The notes beneath the pieces were generated by a model. It was not told the DNA's origin. It saw only the letters and a list, made by a program, of their open reading frames with translations, and did not search any database. The translations under genes and the position numbers were made by a program. Positions 1-8,981 of a stretch of DNA of 64,000 nt are shown piece after piece. Location: the NCBI RefSeq assembly GCF_001578875.1, contig NZ_KQ969507.1:78421-142420 (forward strand), given 5' to 3'. Each line of letters starts with the position of its first letter. The stretch's first letter is position 1. Origin of the DNA: Streptococcus sp. DD13. GTDB lineage: Bacteria > Bacillota > Bacilli > Lactobacillales > Streptococcaceae.

Positions 1-469
1 TGATTGCCACATGATGGTTTCCAACCCAGAACAACACATTGAAACCATGGCCCGGGCAGGAGCAGATATCTTGACGATTCACGCAGAAGCAACGAATCAT
101 CTGCACGGAGCCTTGCAAAAGATTAAAGCAGCTGGGATGAGAGCATCTGTTGTAGTAAATCCAGCGACCCCTCTTTCGGCTATTGACTATGTGCTCGATA
201 TGGTGGACCAAGTCCTGATTATGACAGTCAACCCTGGCTTTGGTGGGCAGGTTTATATCCCTGAGATGGGTCGAAAGGTAGCAGAGCTTGTGTCTCTCCG
301 TGAGGCGCGTGGGCTTGAGTTTGATATTGAGGTAGATGGTGGGATTGATGCGACTACGATTCGCCATGCCAAAGAGGCAGGAGCCAACGTGTTTGTAGCT
401 GGATCCTATCTTTTTAAAGAGGATTTGGAAGAGAGAGTTCAAACCTTGCGGGACGCTCTTTATGAGTAG
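1..469 (+). CDS. rpe: ribulose-phosphate 3-epimerase (3' part only)
   Basis: This is the C-terminal part of ribulose-5-phosphate 3-epimerase, a TIM-barrel enzyme of the pentose phosphate pathway that interconverts ribulose-5-phosphate and xylulose-5-phosphate. The gene runs in from beyond the window edge; the frame is open from base 2 and encodes the family's conserved D-C-H-(L/M)-M-V strand, although the track of methionines makes an internal start possible. Further family marks are the VNPGFGGQ phosphate-loop motif and the DGGI segment with the second catalytic aspartate near the C-terminus. The stop overlaps the start of thiN by 8 bases, so the two are translated as a coupled pair. The order rpe-thiN-rmuC-cbf-purR is the usual streptococcal one. 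Confidence 0.95.
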   Translation, partial: DCHMMVSNPEQHIETMARAGADILTIHAEATNHLHGALQKIKAAGMRASVVVNPATPLSAIDYVLDMVDQVLIMTVNPGFGGQVYIPEMGRKVAELVSLREARGLEFDIEVDGGIDATTIRHAKEAGANVFVAGSYLFKEDLEERVQTLRDALYE

Positions 470-1097
470 GATCGTACTAGTGGCCGGTGGGGAGGTTACA
501 GGAGAGGTTCCAAGTGATGCAGATGTCTATCTAGGCGTGGATGCCGGCTCCTTGTATCTCTTAGATCATCGGCTTCCTCTAGACTTGGCTGTTGGAGATT
601 TCGACTCTGTGACGGAGTTGGGTTTGGACTGGATCCGTCAAGAAGCACAAGAACTTGTTCAGTTGCCGAGTGAAAAAAACGATACCGATTTGGAGTATGC
701 TCTCAAGCTTGTATTTCATCGTTTTCCGACCGCTCAGGTGTCGGTATATGGGTGCTTGGGGGGAAGACTTGATCACACCCTGGCGGCTGTTTTTCTTGCA
801 AGTGAGCCAGATTTAGCGCCCTTTATGGGACAGATTGAGCTGGTTAGTCTGGACAATCGTGTTCAATTTCGGCCTAAGGGAACGCATCAAATCTTACGGA
901 AAGAAGGGATGACCTACGTTTCCTTTATGCCTGCTGACCAGACACGAGTAGAGATTATAGGGGCTAAGTATCCCTTGAATCAGGACAATTATTTTTCTAA
1001 AAAATGCTATAGCAGTAACGAATTTATAGGTGAAGAGATCACAATCCGTGTGGATCAAGGGTATGTGGTTGTAATTTATAGTAAGGATAGGAGTTAA
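462..1097 (+). CDS. thiN: thiamine pyrophosphokinase
   Basis: Thiamine pyrophosphokinase transfers pyrophosphate from ATP to thiamine to make the cofactor thiamine diphosphate. The 211-residue length is normal. Visible family features are the N-terminal GVDAGSLYLLDH segment, the VGDFDSV motif with the metal-binding aspartates, and the EKNDTDLEYAL motif followed by GCLGGRLDHTLA, all typical of the TPK catalytic domain; the C-terminal 60 residues fit the small beta-barrel vitamin-binding domain. The ATG at 462 overlaps the rpe stop, and rmuC starts one base after its stop, so this is the second gene of a compact operon. The identification is firm from motifs; the symbol follows the bacterial thiN type. 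Confidence 0.93.
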   Translation: MSRIVLVAGGEVTGEVPSDADVYLGVDAGSLYLLDHRLPLDLAVGDFDSVTELGLDWIRQEAQELVQLPSEKNDTDLEYALKLVFHRFPTAQVSVYGCLGGRLDHTLAAVFLASEPDLAPFMGQIELVSLDNRVQFRPKGTHQILRKEGMTYVSFMPADQTRVEIIGAKYPLNQDNYFSKKCYSSNEFIGEEITIRVDQGYVVVIYSKDRS

Positions 1098-1098
1098 T

Positions 1099-2370
1099 TT
1101 GGAAGCACTGCTGCTGTTGCTCTTTCTAGCAGTGATGTTAGTAGGGATTGGTCTCTACGGGCATCAACAGGTAAGAGCGCGTCAAGTTCGAGAAGAGTTG
1201 GAAGAGATTGCAGACCATTTGTCTGATCAGATGACCTACCAATTGGACCAACAAACCCAACGTCAATTGTTACAACAACAAGAGTTGATCAAACAAGTGA
1301 CTGAGCTTAGGAGGGATCTCTATCATCAATTAACAGATATGCGAGAGAGCCTATATCAAAATCTTTCCCAAAATCGAGAAGCTACGGAGCTGGGCCTGCG
1401 GAGGATGCAGGAGTCGAATGAGCGAAAACTGGATGACATGCGGCAAATCGTTGATGAAAAGTTAGAACAGACTCTTCAAACCCGCCTGCAAGTGTCATTT
1501 GAAACGGTTTCGAAACAGCTAGAGTCCGTCAATCGCGGACTGGGCGAGATGCAACAAGTCGCGCGTGATGTTGGAAGTCTGAATAAAGTCCTATCCAACA
1601 CCAAAACACGCGGGATTATGGGAGAGATTTTACTAGGACAAATCATCGAAGATATCTTGACTCCGAGCCAATATGAACGAGAATTTTCAACGGTTCCAGG
1701 TTCTACTGAACGCGTGGAATATGCTGTTAAGATGCCGGGACACTCTGAAGGGAGTTATGTCTACCTTCCGATTGACTCTAAGTTTCCATTGGAAGATTAC
1801 TACCGGCTGGAGGATGCCTACGAGCTTGGGGATAAGGAGCAAGTGGAAGTCCATCGAAAATCATTATTGGCCAGTGTCAAGCGCTTTGCCAAGGATATCC
1901 GAAACAAGTACCTCTCCCCGCCTGATACTACAAATTTTGCTATCCTGTTTTTACCGACAGAAGGTCTTTATTCGGAGGTTGTACGAAATGCTTCCTTTTT
2001 TGATGAGTTACGTCGATCAGAACAAATCCTTGTAGCGGGACCCAGCACCCTTTCGGCTTTATTGAATTCCCTGTCGGTCGGTTTTAAGACCCTCAACATT
2101 CAGAAATCAGCCGATGATATCAGTAAGGTGTTGGGGACGGTCAAGTTAGAATTTGGAAAGTTTGGGGGTCTATTAACGAAGACTCAGAAACAATTGCAGC
2201 AAGCGAGCTCGACCCTCGATAAATTGCTTCATACACGAACCAATGCGATCGAACGGGCCTTGCGGAGCATCGAACTCTACGAGGACGATGCCACCCGTAG
2301 TTTTTTAGAAATGCCAAAAGAAATAAAGGACGGAATAAGAGATGAAAATCAACCAGATGAAGAAGGATGA
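1099..2370 (+). CDS. rmuC: DNA recombination protein RmuC family
   Basis: RmuC-family protein, linked in E. coli to limiting inversions at short inverted repeats; its exact activity is not settled, though the C-terminal domain resembles restriction-endonuclease folds. The 423-residue protein has an N-terminal membrane segment (about residues 2-20), then a long glutamine- and glutamate-rich coiled coil (about 30-140), then the conserved RmuC domain including TRGIMGEILLGQII and the LPIDSKFPLEDY and FLPTEGLYSEV segments. The likely start is TTG at 1099 with GGATAGGAG just upstream; the membrane segment begins directly there. It sits between thiN and the exonuclease gene, whose start overlaps its 3' end by 29 bases. 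Confidence 0.9.
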   Translation: MEALLLLLFLAVMLVGIGLYGHQQVRARQVREELEEIADHLSDQMTYQLDQQTQRQLLQQQELIKQVTELRRDLYHQLTDMRESLYQNLSQNREATELGLRRMQESNERKLDDMRQIVDEKLEQTLQTRLQVSFETVSKQLESVNRGLGEMQQVARDVGSLNKVLSNTKTRGIMGEILLGQIIEDILTPSQYEREFSTVPGSTERVEYAVKMPGHSEGSYVYLPIDSKFPLEDYYRLEDAYELGDKEQVEVHRKSLLASVKRFAKDIRNKYLSPPDTTNFAILFLPTEGLYSEVVRNASFFDELRRSEQILVAGPSTLSALLNSLSVGFKTLNIQKSADDISKVLGTVKLEFGKFGGLLTKTQKQLQQASSTLDKLLHTRTNAIERALRSIELYEDDATRSFLEMPKEIKDGIRDENQPDEEG

Positions 2371-3283
2371 GTATTTTGAAGGATTCTACCTCATTAAGTC
2401 AGCTGAAGTACGAAAGACAAGAGCTGGCAAAGATTATCTTGCCCTTGTCTTTCAAGACGATACTGGGGAGATTGAAGGGAAAATTTGGGACGCACAAGCT
2501 GGAAAGATTAAGGATTTTACAGCAGGCACGGTAGTCCATATGGAAGGTCGGAGAGAGGTTTACAATAATACTCCCCAGGTCAACCAAATTACGCTTCGCT
2601 TACCACAAGCAGGAGAGCCCAATAATCCTTCAGACTTTCAGGAGAAACCACCTGTGGATGTGGAAGATACAAAAGAGTATCTCAGTCACAAGATTTTTGA
2701 GATTGAAAATGCCACTTGGCAACGGATCGTTCGGGCTCTCTATAACCGTTATGACAAAGAGTTTTATTCTTACCCAGCGGCCAAGACCAATCATCATGCT
2801 TTTTACTCAGGTCTGTCTTTTCATACCGCGACTATGGTTCGGCTAGCGGATAAGATTGGCGATATCTATCCACAACTCAACAAAAGCTTACTCTTTGCAG
2901 GGATTATGTTGCATGACCTAGCGAAGGTCATCGAGTTGACAGGACCAGACAATACCAACTATACGGTTCGAGGAAATTTAATTGGCCATATCTCCTTGAT
3001 TGATGAAGAAATTACCAAGGTCGTTATGGAGTTAGGGATTGATGACGCAAGTGAAGAAGTGGTTGTCTTGCGGCATTGCATCCTCAGTCACCATGGACTC
3101 TTAGAATATGGTAGCCCGGTTCGTCCTCAGGTGATGGAAGCTGAAATCATCCATATGATTGACAATATTGATGCAGAAATGATGATGATGTTGACAGCTT
3201 TGGATCGGATTGGACCAGGAGAGATGACCAATCGGATTTTCGCCTTGGATAATCGGAGTTTTTACAAGCCAAATTTAGACTAA
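2342..3283 (+). CDS. cbf: 3'-5' exoribonuclease YhaM/Cbf type
   Basis: YhaM/Cbf1-type 3'-to-5' exonuclease acting on RNA (and single-stranded DNA) ends in Gram-positive bacteria. The 313-residue protein has an N-terminal OB-fold nucleic-acid-binding domain (about 15-95, with GEIEGKIWDA) and a C-terminal HD hydrolase domain with the metal ligands in FHTATMVRLA, MLHDLAK and the later LRHCILSHHG segment. The start at 2342 lies inside rmuC and keeps the family N-terminus MKINQMKKDE; an internal ATG at 2357 is the alternative. A hairpin terminator follows. In pneumococcus the closely related protein trims 3' tails of small RNAs, which is family knowledge and not shown here. Confidence 0.93.
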   Translation: MKINQMKKDEYFEGFYLIKSAEVRKTRAGKDYLALVFQDDTGEIEGKIWDAQAGKIKDFTAGTVVHMEGRREVYNNTPQVNQITLRLPQAGEPNNPSDFQEKPPVDVEDTKEYLSHKIFEIENATWQRIVRALYNRYDKEFYSYPAAKTNHHAFYSGLSFHTATMVRLADKIGDIYPQLNKSLLFAGIMLHDLAKVIELTGPDNTNYTVRGNLIGHISLIDEEITKVVMELGIDDASEEVVVLRHCILSHHGLLEYGSPVRPQVMEAEIIHMIDNIDAEMMMMLTALDRIGPGEMTNRIFALDNRSFYKPNLD

Positions 3284-3289
3284 AACGAA

Positions 3290-3324
3290 AACGAATCTTT
3301 TTAAACAAAAAAGGTTCGTTTTTT
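3290..3324 (+). terminator. terminator after cbf
   Basis: An inverted repeat (AACGAATC at 3290-3297, GGTTCGTT at 3313-3320) is followed by a T-run. It ends the rpe-thiN-rmuC-cbf operon just before the purR promoter. Confidence 0.7.
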
Positions 3325-3333
3325 AGGATAGTA

Positions 3334-3342
3334 TGCTATAAT
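3334..3342 (+). promoter_or_regulatory. purR promoter, extended -10
   Basis: TGCTATAAT is a perfect extended -10 element 28 bases upstream of the purR start; no good -35 is visible, as often with extended -10 promoters. Confidence 0.7.
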
Positions 3343-3370
3343 AGAGGTAATTTACTGGAAGGAATGACTC

Positions 3371-4183
3371 ATGAAAATCAGAAGAAGCGAACGTATGGTA
3401 TTGATTTCCAATTACCTTATTAATCATCCTTATAAATTGACCAATCTCAATACTTTTGCTGAACGATATGAATCGGCCAAATCCTCTATTTCAGAAGATA
3501 TCACGATTATTAAAAAGGCATTTGAGGAAGGTTCGATCGGCCAAATCGAAACAATCACCGGAGCAAATGGAGGGGTGATTTTTACTCCGTCGATTTCAAG
3601 TGCTGAGGCACGTGCTATCGCTGAGGATATCCGGGATCAGATGGCAAAGAGTGATCGTATTTTGCCTGGAGGCTATATTTACTCTTCAGACCTTTTATCG
3701 ACCCCTCGTATCTTGAAAAACGTGGGTCGTATCATTGCAGAAGGCTTTAAGGATCAGCAGATTGACGCTGTCATGACTGTTGCGACCAAAGGAGTACCTT
3801 TGGCCAATGCAGTAGCAAATGTCTTAAACGTCCCTTTTGTGATCGTCCGACGAGATCTCAAAATTACAGAAGGATCGACAGTGTCGGTCAATTATGTGTC
3901 TGGCTCCAGTGACCGGATTGAGAAAATGTTCCTGTCCAAACGGAGCTTGAAACCAGGAAGTCGCGTTTTAATCGTGGATGATTTCCTGAAAAATGGTGGA
4001 ACGATCAATGGAATGATTAGTCTCTTGTCAGAGTTTGATTCCAGTCTGGCAGGCGTTGCCGTATTTGCAGAAAATCAACAAGGGACCAGCACGATCAAGG
4101 ATTACAAATCGGTTCTGGCTGTGACGGATATCGATATTCCGAACAATCAGATTGATGTGAAGTTGGGGAATATTTTCAACTAA
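3371..4183 (+). CDS. purR: purine operon regulator PurR
   Basis: PurR of Gram-positive bacteria controls purine biosynthesis genes by binding PurBox sequences and sensing PRPP. In lactococci and streptococci it acts mainly as an activator. The 270-residue protein has an N-terminal winged helix (about 1-73) and a phosphoribosyltransferase-fold effector domain; the PRPP-binding loop appears as RVLIVDDFLKNGGTI near residue 200. ATG at 3371 follows an AAGGAATG-type ribosome site and its own promoter at 3334-3342. A strong terminator follows. purA, a possible regulon member, lies at 35968 in the same window with a near-PurBox upstream. Confidence 0.95.
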   Translation: MKIRRSERMVLISNYLINHPYKLTNLNTFAERYESAKSSISEDITIIKKAFEEGSIGQIETITGANGGVIFTPSISSAEARAIAEDIRDQMAKSDRILPGGYIYSSDLLSTPRILKNVGRIIAEGFKDQQIDAVMTVATKGVPLANAVANVLNVPFVIVRRDLKITEGSTVSVNYVSGSSDRIEKMFLSKRSLKPGSRVLIVDDFLKNGGTINGMISLLSEFDSSLAGVAVFAENQQGTSTIKDYKSVLAVTDIDIPNNQIDVKLGNIFN

Positions 4184-4217
4184 AAAAAGCGAGCCGTGCA
4201 GATGGCTCGTTTTTTTA
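4183..4217 (+). terminator. terminator after purR (works both ways)
   Basis: GCGAGCC (4189-4195) pairs with GGCTCGT (4204-4210), flanked by A-run and T-run, so it can end purR and the convergent leftward pseudouridine synthase gene. Confidence 0.85.
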
Positions 4218-4246
4218 TATCCCTATCATATGAGAAAATCCTCCAG

Positions 4247-5146
4247 TTAGCGATCTTGTATCTTCGAATTACTGGGGAGATTTTGTTGGTGAAGGAGAGA
4301 CTCAAAGCTTTCAGAAGGTGCTTCTACTTGAATGGTTTCACGCGTGAAAGGATGGAGCAAGGTTAGCCGATGGGCATGTAGCATCAGCCGGGGGGCAGAC
4401 GGACTCGAATACAAAGGATCCCCGAGGATGGGATAATCTCTATAGGCTAGATGAACGCGGATTTGGTGGGTTCTTCCTGTATCCAGTTGACAGGCTACTA
4501 GGCTAGCAGTTTTCAATTTTTTGAGAAGGCGAACCGTTGTCCGGGCAAATTGACCGTTTTTCTTGTCTACACGTCGTTTTCGGCGATCGTGGCGGTCTCG
4601 ACCGATGGGTTCTGTGATGATCATCTTTTTACTGAGGATATTTCCTTGACAAAGAGCCCAATATTCTCGTTTGATCTGCCGATTTTCGAGTAGGCGATTT
4701 AGGATTGGAAGGACAAACGGATTTTTTGCAAAGACTAGTGCCCCGCTGGTTTCCTTGTCCAGTCGGTGGACGACATAGCAGGTTTTCCCGACATAGGCCG
4801 ATACATGGTTGAGCAAGGCCAGTTCATGGGGTTCGTTGCCGTGAGTCTTCATCCCTTCGGGTTTGTTGACAATGATCAGATGTTCGTCTTCATAGAGAAC
4901 TTGAACGAGGCCTGCCTGCCCCATTGGAATCTCTTTTTCAGGATAATCCTCAGGATCAAAGCTGATTTCAATCTGATCACCTGATCGCACAGGACTCTGC
5001 CAGGTCACCGCTTGTCCATTCACCCGAACCTTCTTTTTGATTCGAAGAAAATGACGCGTCTTACGTGGAATAAGGAAACAATCTTCCAGTAGTTGTTTGA
5101 CGGTCATGTCAGAAAACTGTTCGGGGATAGGAATGCCGTACTTCAT
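4247..5146 (-). CDS. RluA-family pseudouridine synthase
   Basis: Pseudouridine synthase of the RluA/RsuA superfamily, converting uridine to pseudouridine in rRNA or tRNA. The 299-residue protein has a short N-terminal S4-like RNA-binding region (about 15-70, with KKVRVNGQAV and GDQIEI) and the catalytic domain with the signature HRLDKETSG, whose aspartate is the nucleophile, followed by the KREYWALC and GRTHQIRVHLAY motifs. The target position cannot be read from sequence; RluD-like enzymes modify helix 69 of 23S rRNA. It is the second gene of a leftward pair, 17 bases after the reductase gene, with GGAG before its start. Confidence 0.92.
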   Translation of the reverse strand: MKYGIPIPEQFSDMTVKQLLEDCFLIPRKTRHFLRIKKKVRVNGQAVTWQSPVRSGDQIEISFDPEDYPEKEIPMGQAGLVQVLYEDEHLIIVNKPEGMKTHGNEPHELALLNHVSAYVGKTCYVVHRLDKETSGALVFAKNPFVLPILNRLLENRQIKREYWALCQGNILSKKMIITEPIGRDRHDRRKRRVDKKNGQFARTTVRLLKKLKTASLVACQLDTGRTHQIRVHLAYRDYPILGDPLYSSPSAPRLMLHAHRLTLLHPFTRETIQVEAPSESFESLLHQQNLPSNSKIQDR

Positions 5147-5163
5147 AGAACTTCTCCGGATGT

Positions 5164-6135
5164 TTAAGAATGACTGGTGGAGTGTTTGGGTTGCACCCGC
5201 TCCTTTGGATTGATGTAATTCATAGCATTGTTAACGGCCGTAGGGGCTTCCCCAAAACCAGTAGCAATCAGGTCGATTTTTCCTTCGTAGTAGCAACAAT
5301 CCCCAACAGCGTAAATACCTGGGATAGACGCCTCCTGCTTGCTATTGACCTTGATTTTATGACGTTGTAGCTCCAGGCCCCAGTCCTTGAGGCGGCCGAC
5401 AGAGGATTTAAAGCCATAGTTGACAAACAAATGGTCAAAAGGCAAGGTTAAGGTCTCGTCAGACTTAACCTTTTGAAATTCGATGGCAGAAGCCAGGGTT
5501 CCCTCACCAATGAGGCGGCTAGGGACGAAGGGAGTGTGAACTTCTACTTGTGATGCCAGTAAGTCTGCGACACTGTGCTCGAGAGCCCGAAAGGCTTCCC
5601 GTCGGTGAACGAGGTGGGTCTCCTTTGCGATAGGTTCAAACGCAAGTCCCCAGTCGACAGCAGAGTCTCCCCCTCCAAGAACGACCACATTTTGATCTTG
5701 GTATTGCTGGATAGAAGACACATGGTAGTGGATGTTTTCATATTGTTCGACCCCTTCTAGCTCGAGAGGGCGAGGTTTGAAAGCTCCCCCACCCATTGCG
5801 ATGATGAGGGTTTTTGTTTGATGGGTCCCTTTGCTGGTTTCTAGTTGGATGATCTCGCCAGCCTGAATAGTTAGCAAGGTCTCTTCTAGACAAATAGTGG
5901 TTTCAAAAGGAGCTAGTTGATCCAGTAAGCGTTCGGTTAATTCTTGTGCGGTCACGCTTGGAAAGCCGGGAGCATCCAAAATCTTCTTTTCAGGATACAA
6001 AATAGCAGGTTGACCACCTAGCTGGGGCAGGGAATCGATGATTTTGACAGAAGCGTGGCGCAAATGGGCATAAAAGGCAGCGAAGAGTCCAGCAGGCCCT
6101 CCGCCAACGATAGTAATATCATATATTTGGGTCAT
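5164..6135 (-). CDS. ferredoxin/flavodoxin-NADP reductase, thioredoxin-reductase fold
   Basis: FAD-dependent NAD(P)H reductase of the type found in Gram-positive bacteria as ferredoxin-NADP(+) reductase 2. The 323-residue protein has the N-terminal FAD motif GGGPAGLFAAFYA (about residues 11-23), the central NADP motif VLGGGDSAVDWGLA (about 153-166) and the C-terminal GIYAVGDCCYY motif with the FAD-contacting aspartate. It lacks the CxxC redox pair that thioredoxin reductases have between the two nucleotide domains, which separates it from TrxB. Start is ATG at 6135 with AGAAAGAAG upstream. Family knowledge links it to reduction of ferredoxin or flavodoxin; the physiological partner is not visible. 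Confidence 0.9.
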   Translation of the reverse strand: MTQIYDITIVGGGPAGLFAAFYAHLRHASVKIIDSLPQLGGQPAILYPEKKILDAPGFPSVTAQELTERLLDQLAPFETTICLEETLLTIQAGEIIQLETSKGTHQTKTLIIAMGGGAFKPRPLELEGVEQYENIHYHVSSIQQYQDQNVVVLGGGDSAVDWGLAFEPIAKETHLVHRREAFRALEHSVADLLASQVEVHTPFVPSRLIGEGTLASAIEFQKVKSDETLTLPFDHLFVNYGFKSSVGRLKDWGLELQRHKIKVNSKQEASIPGIYAVGDCCYYEGKIDLIATGFGEAPTAVNNAMNYINPKERVQPKHSTSHS

Positions 6136-6302
6136 TTATGTACTTCTTTCTGTTGAACTTCATCCTATTTTATCATAAAGTTGAGATTTTATCTTTTGGT
6201 CGGATAGAGGTTCTAGTAGCCTTCCCTTAGAAAAATGGTGTATAATGAAGAAATATCAGATTAAGAACGGTCTGGTACTTCTGATAAGAAAGGAATTGAG
6301 AG

Positions 6303-8504
6303 ATGCGAGACGATTACGATTATCCAGAAATTGATCCATATGAAGATACGATAGAAGCGTATGAAGAAATCGAACCTACCCGCTCACGGAGTCGACGGAA
6401 ATCAGGTCCTAGCGATAAGCCTAGAAAAGAGAAAAAAACAGCTGGACCGTTTAAACGATTTTGGAAAAGATACCAATTGACCAAGATTCTCTTGATCATC
6501 ACTGGTTTATTTATTGTCGTAGTAGGAGGTTACCTTTTCTATTTGGCCAAAACAGCTAATGTCGGAGATTTACAGGCTGCTTTAAAGGCGCAGACCATCA
6601 TCTATGATAAAGATGAAAACGAGGCAGGGACGTTAACAGGTCAAAAAGGAACCTATGTCGAACTTTCTGCGATTGGAGAAGATCTTCAACATGCTGTCAT
6701 TGCGACGGAAGACCGCAGCTTCTATAAGAATTCGGGTGTCAATTTTGGTCGGACGTTGTTGGCTTTAGCAACCTTTGGGAAATCAGGGGGCGGGTCCACC
6801 ATTACCCAACAGTTGGCCAAAAATGCTTATCTAAGCCAAGAACAGACCATCAGCCGAAAGGCTAGGGAATTTTTCCTAGCGATGGAGATTAACAAGAAAT
6901 ACAGCAAGGATGAGATTCTCACCATGTATCTCAATAATGCTTATTTTGGAAACGGTGTATGGGGTGTGGAAGACGCCAGTCAAAAATATTTTGGGACAAA
7001 CGCGACGGGATTGACCTTGGGCCAGTCTGCTCTCATTGCAGGGATGTTAAAAGGACCCGAAATCTATAATCCTTATGCTTCTATTGAGCAGGCCACCAAC
7101 CGCCGCAATACCGTATTAGGGGTTATGGTGGATGCAGGATATATTAGTCAGGCCCAGGCTGACCAAGCCAAGCAAGAAGACTTGTCCAGTCAGCTAAAAG
7201 ATACCTATGTCGGAAAGAAATCCAATTACGCTTATCCTTCCTATTTTGATGCGGTCATCTCAGAAGCAGAAGAACGATATGGCCTTTCTGAGAGTGATAT
7301 TATCAACAATGGCTACCGGATCTATACGGAGATGGACCAGACTTCTCAGGCCAACATGCAGGCGATCTATGACGAGAAGAGCCTCTTTCCAGTTGCTTCT
7401 GATGGAGAATACGCCCAGTCAGCTAGTGTCGCTGTTGATCCGACAACAGGTGGTGTTCGTGCCTTGGTCGGGCGGGTAGGCAGTTCCAATGCCTCTTTCC
7501 GTAGTTTCAACTTCGCGACGCAGGCACAGCGGAGTCCTGGATCGACTATCAAACCACTCATAGACTACGCACCAGCGATCGAACAGGGTTGGAAAACGAC
7601 TACTCTCTTGGATAACCATACGGAAACCTATGGTTCCTATCATTTGCAAAACTACGATCGCACGACCTCTGAAGATGTCCCGATGTATCAGGCGCTTGCC
7701 CAGTCCTTGAACTTACCAGCGGTCTATACGGCAAATAAGCTCGGGTTAGATACCGTCTTCTCTTATGGCAATCGCTTTGGCCTGAATATGGATAAGGTCG
7801 ACAAAAACTTGGCCGTCGCTATCGGTAGCGAAGTGACCACCAATCCCTTGCAAATGGCTCAGGCCTATTCCGCTTTTGCAAATGGTGGCCAAATGAAAGA
7901 CGCCCATTTGATTAAGCGGATAGAAACGGCAAATGGGAAGGTTTTAAAAACCCACGAGGAGAAGACTACTCAGGTTATCAGCTCCTCGACTGCAGACCAA
8001 ATGACCTCTATGATGCTCGGAACGTTTACAAACGGGACAGGGGTGACGGCAGATGTATATGGCTATGATATTGCAGGAAAAACAGGGACGACCGAGACCA
8101 GCTTTGATGGAAGTCTGACCAATGATCAATGGGTCATTGGCTATACAAAAGATATCGTTATTGCCCAATGGGTTGGTTTTGAAAAGACAGACCAGACCCA
8201 CTATATTGATGCCAATAGTACCTGGATGTCGGCCAATATTTTTAGAAATGTCGCAGCTACCATCCTACCACAAACGGCTGCTACCAAATTTAATGTGACC
8301 AATGCCTACTATCAAAATGGCTATCAGTCGGATACTTCATCCACTACCAGCGACAATCGGACTCAAACCAACCCAAGTCAGGAACAAAGTTGGACCGATC
8401 GCGCCAAGGGTCTGATTGAGAATGCCCGTCAAGGAATTGAAGACGCCGATATCCCTGGGAAAGCTAAAAATCTATGGGACAGCTTTGTAGGATTGTTCCA
8501 ATGA
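6303..8504 (+). CDS. pbp2A: class A penicillin-binding protein 2a
   Basis: Bifunctional peptidoglycan synthase with glycosyltransferase and transpeptidase activities at the outer membrane face. The 733-residue protein has a charged cytoplasmic tail, one membrane helix (about 60-83), a GT51 domain with the catalytic-glutamate motif ATEDRSFYKNSG (about 133-144) and GGSTITQQL, and a transpeptidase domain with SPGSTIKP (active serine near 414), an SLN motif and KTGT (near 595). The C-terminus is serine/threonine-rich. A TATAAT lies about 60 bases upstream and AAAGGAATTGAG precedes the ATG. The neighbours rpmG-secE-nusG follow directly, the arrangement known from pneumococcal relatives. Confidence 0.95.
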   Translation: MRDDYDYPEIDPYEDTIEAYEEIEPTRSRSRRKSGPSDKPRKEKKTAGPFKRFWKRYQLTKILLIITGLFIVVVGGYLFYLAKTANVGDLQAALKAQTIIYDKDENEAGTLTGQKGTYVELSAIGEDLQHAVIATEDRSFYKNSGVNFGRTLLALATFGKSGGGSTITQQLAKNAYLSQEQTISRKAREFFLAMEINKKYSKDEILTMYLNNAYFGNGVWGVEDASQKYFGTNATGLTLGQSALIAGMLKGPEIYNPYASIEQATNRRNTVLGVMVDAGYISQAQADQAKQEDLSSQLKDTYVGKKSNYAYPSYFDAVISEAEERYGLSESDIINNGYRIYTEMDQTSQANMQAIYDEKSLFPVASDGEYAQSASVAVDPTTGGVRALVGRVGSSNASFRSFNFATQAQRSPGSTIKPLIDYAPAIEQGWKTTTLLDNHTETYGSYHLQNYDRTTSEDVPMYQALAQSLNLPAVYTANKLGLDTVFSYGNRFGLNMDKVDKNLAVAIGSEVTTNPLQMAQAYSAFANGGQMKDAHLIKRIETANGKVLKTHEEKTTQVISSSTADQMTSMMLGTFTNGTGVTADVYGYDIAGKTGTTETSFDGSLTNDQWVIGYTKDIVIAQWVGFEKTDQTHYIDANSTWMSANIFRNVAATILPQTAATKFNVTNAYYQNGYQSDTSSTTSDNRTQTNPSQEQSWTDRAKGLIENARQGIEDADIPGKAKNLWDSFVGLFQ

Positions 8505-8552
8505 GTTGTCAAATGGCGAAAAACATGATAGAATAATCGGGATGGAGGGCTT

Positions 8553-8705
8553 ATGGCACTAAAAAAAGCAAGCCTAGCGTGTACGATTTGTGGATCGAGG
8601 AATTATTCTATTTCGATTTCTAGTAATCCCAAGCCGACACGATTAGAAGTAAAGAAATTTTGTAAACATTGTGGACAATATCAACTCCATAAAGAAACAA
8701 GATAG
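8553..8705 (+). CDS. rpmG: ribosomal protein L33 (bL33)
   Basis: 50S ribosomal protein L33 of 50 residues, located near the E site of the large subunit. The two CxxC-type zinc ligand pairs are present (CTIC near residues 10-13 and CKHC near 37-40), so this is the zinc-binding (C+) paralogue. ATG at 8553 has GGATGGAGG upstream. It is followed by secE after 9 bases, the common bacterial order rpmG-secE-nusG. Small gene found by direct translation; the sequence begins [13 protein letters not shown]. Confidence 0.95.
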   Translation: MALKKASLACTICGSRNYSISISSNPKPTRLEVKKFCKHCGQYQLHKETR

Positions 8706-8714
8706 GAGATTGTT

Positions 8715-8894
8715 GTGAAGTTTATCGGTGATGTATTTAGACTCTTACGGAAGACCACTTGGCCAAGCCGTAAACAGGGTTGGACAGACTTCGTTTCTGT
8801 GATTGAGTACACAGCTTTCTTTGTCGTTTTGATCTATCTCTTTGATTTGGTCGTTTCACAAGGAATTTATCAATTAATTCAGTTTCTACGATAA
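8715..8894 (+). CDS. secE: preprotein translocase subunit SecE
   Basis: SecE, the essential small subunit of the general SecYEG protein-conducting channel. The 59-residue protein has the conserved amphipathic segment with KTTWPSRKQ followed by one membrane helix (about 31-48), the minimal single-helix form usual in Gram-positive bacteria. The start is GTG at 8715 with TAGGAGATT before it. This is the housekeeping SecE; a second, SecE-like candidate (Asp4) of the accessory Sec system lies at 52403. Confidence 0.93.
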   Translation: MKFIGDVFRLLRKTTWPSRKQGWTDFVSVIEYTAFFVVLIYLFDLVVSQGIYQLIQFLR

Positions 8895-8898
8895 CTAC

Positions 8899-8928
8899 TT
8901 GCTAGTTGGCGACAGGTAGTGTTATAAT
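8899..8928 (+). promoter_or_regulatory. nusG promoter
   Basis: TTGCTA (8899-8904) and TATAAT (8923-8928) are separated by 18 bases, giving nusG its own promoter overlapping the end of secE. Confidence 0.65.
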
Positions 8929-8942
8929 AGAAGCAGAAAACG

Positions 8943-8965
8943 CAAAAAGCCTTCGGGCTTTTTTA
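8943..8965 (+). terminator. terminator-like hairpin in the nusG leader
   Basis: AAAAAGCC-TTCG-GGCTTTTTT is a short strong hairpin with a stable TTCG loop and T-run. It lies after the TATAAT box and before the nusG start, so it would either attenuate nusG or end read-through from secE. Confidence 0.7.
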
Positions 8966-8981
8966 TATTGAAAGGATATAG